A DNA stretch of 34,131 nucleotides from Pseudomonadaceae bacterium. Lineage in GTDB: Bacteria > Pseudomonadota > Gammaproteobacteria > Pseudomonadales > Pseudomonadaceae. The stretch is from assembly GCA_007692485.1 (NCBI GenBank), contig REBY01000061.1, positions 1 through 34,131 of the forward strand, read 5' to 3'. Shown piece by piece: positions 32,785 to 34,131 of the stretch; the first letter of the stretch is position 1, and each line of letters starts with the position of its first letter. Position numbers and translations under genes: made by a program. The notes beneath the pieces were generated by a model, which was not told the DNA's origin, made no database searches, and was given only the letters and a program-made list of their open reading frames with translations.

Positions 32785-33111
32785 ATGAGCGATTTGATCG
32801 TACACGTCAGTGACAGCAGCTTCGATGCCGAAGTGCTCAAGTCCGATACCCCGGTACTGGTCGACTATTGGGCTGAGTGGTGTGGCCCTTGCAAAATGAT
32901 TGCCCCGGTGCTGGACGAGATTGCCAAGGATTACACTGGCAAGCTGAAAATCTGCAAGCTGAACATCGATGACAATCAGGACACCCCGCCCAAGTATGGC
33001 GTGCGTGGCATCCCCACCTTGATGCTGTTTAAAGACGGTAACGTCGAAGCAACAAAGGTTGGCGCCCTGTCCAAATCACAACTGGCCGCCTTCCTCGACA
33101 GCAATATCTGA
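32785..33111 (+). CDS. trxA: Thioredoxin
   Basis: [39 protein letters not shown] at 32785 with a GGAG SD, preferred over the TTG at 32773. Confidence 0.96.
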   Translation: MSDLIVHVSDSSFDAEVLKSDTPVLVDYWAEWCGPCKMIAPVLDEIAKDYTGKLKICKLNIDDNQDTPPKYGVRGIPTLMLFKDGNVEATKVGALSKSQLAAFLDSNI

Positions 33112-33144
33112 GCCTGCCAAACGCCCTGATATATGTAATTTCCG

Positions 33145-33163
33145 GCCCGGAGCCAATCCGGGC
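33145..33163 (+). terminator. GC hairpin downstream of trxA without a T tract
   Basis: GCCCGG-AGCCAAT-CCGGGC. Confidence 0.35.
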
Positions 33164-33329
33164 TGGACGTCACCCCAAAGCGGTGATAAGTTTACCAACC
33201 AATTCACCGCCGTAGCCTACGGTCGTGGCTTCCCTGATTACACCCAGAACTACCCAACTGCCCCACGTGATGTATGCCGTGGCGGCCCAAGACCAACCCG
33301 TCCTGCCGAAACTACATTCCAGCTAACCT

Positions 33330-34131
33330 ATGAATCTGACCGAACTCAAACAAAAACCCATTCCCGAATTGCTCGACATCACCAACGAGATGGGCCTTGA
33401 TAATATGGGCCGATCACGTAAACAAGACGTGATTTTTGCGATTTTGAAAAAGCACGCCAAAGGTGGTGAAGACATCTACGGTGATGGCGTTCTGGAAATC
33501 CTGCAGGACGGTTTCGGCTTTCTGCGCTCCGCCGACTCCTCCTATCTTGCCGGGCCGGATGACATTTATGTCTCCCCCAGCCAGATACGCCGCTTCAATC
33601 TGCGGACCGGTGACAGCATTTCCGGCAAAATCCGCCCACCCAAAGACGGTGAGCGCTACTTTGCCCTGCTGAAAGTTGATTCGATCAACTTCGACAAGCC
33701 GGAAAACACCAAGAACAAGATCCTGTTCGAGAACCTGACCCCCCTGTTCCCGGATGATCGCCTGGTGATGGAAGCTGGTAACGGTTCCACCGAAGATCTG
33801 ACCGCACGCATTATCGACCTCTGTGCACCGATCGGCAAAGGCCAGCGCGGCCTGCTCGTTGCGCCGCCCAAGGCCGGCAAAACCTTGATGCTGCAGAACA
33901 TCGCCTCGAACATTGCGCGTAACAACCCAGAATGCCATTTGATCGTATTGCTGATCGACGAGCGCCCGGAAGAAGTGACCGAAATGCAGCGCACCGTGCG
34001 CGGCGAAGTGGTTGCCTCGACCTTTGACGAGCCGCCGAGCCGCCACGTACAAGTCGCCGAGATGGTCATCGAGAAGGCCAAGCGCCTGGTCGAGCACAAG
34101 AAAGACGTGATCATCCTGCTCGACTCCATCA
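33330..34131 (+). CDS. rho: Transcription termination factor Rho (N-terminal part, runs off the window)
   Basis: Manual translation: [89 protein letters not shown]... [19 protein letters not shown]... [14 protein letters not shown]. Confidence 0.97.
   Translation, partial: MNLTELKQKPIPELLDITNEMGLDNMGRSRKQDVIFAILKKHAKGGEDIYGDGVLEILQDGFGFLRSADSSYLAGPDDIYVSPSQIRRFNLRTGDSISGKIRPPKDGERYFALLKVDSINFDKPENTKNKILFENLTPLFPDDRLVMEAGNGSTEDLTARIIDLCAPIGKGQRGLLVAPPKAGKTLMLQNIASNIARNNPECHLIVLLIDERPEEVTEMQRTVRGEVVASTFDEPPSRHVQVAEMVIEKAKRLVEHKKDVIILLDSI

Overview
The window is mostly core chromosome from a gammaproteobacterium of the Pseudomonas/Halopseudomonas type. I infer this from gene content and protein similarity recalled from memory; no database was searched. 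Left to right it contains: the 5' end of a type I restriction hsdR (minus); tRNA-Thr(TGT); an origin-like intergenic region with several DnaA-box consensus sites; a methyltransferase; a polar amino-acid ABC transporter operon; tRNA-Phe(GAA); yggX-mutY-asmA; an FAD oxidoreductase; hisB-hisH-hisA-hisF, with different repeat or hairpin elements in two of its junctions; a YibQ-type deacetylase, a ctp protease, envC and gpmI; rhodanese-grxC-secB; dsbB; a DUF3833 lipoprotein; rsd/algQ; a short-tailed algP-like gene; a TIGR02444 gene; an ABC-F ATPase; an SDR; a YaiI/DUF188 protein; a multi-TM chemotaxis receptor; a DUF6436-like thioredoxin-fold protein; hemB; ppk1 overlapping ppx tail to tail; trxA; and the 5' part of rho. 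There is no CRISPR array, transposase or prophage. The best leads are the DnaA-box cluster next to tRNA-Thr, a predicted leaderless ABC-F mRNA in a 17-bp divergent gap, the rho leader with a possible upstream ORF, the MCP with a histidine-bearing membrane sensor region, the short-tailed AlgP, and a likely synteny breakpoint at secB/dsbB. I did not find a clearly new multi-gene system.
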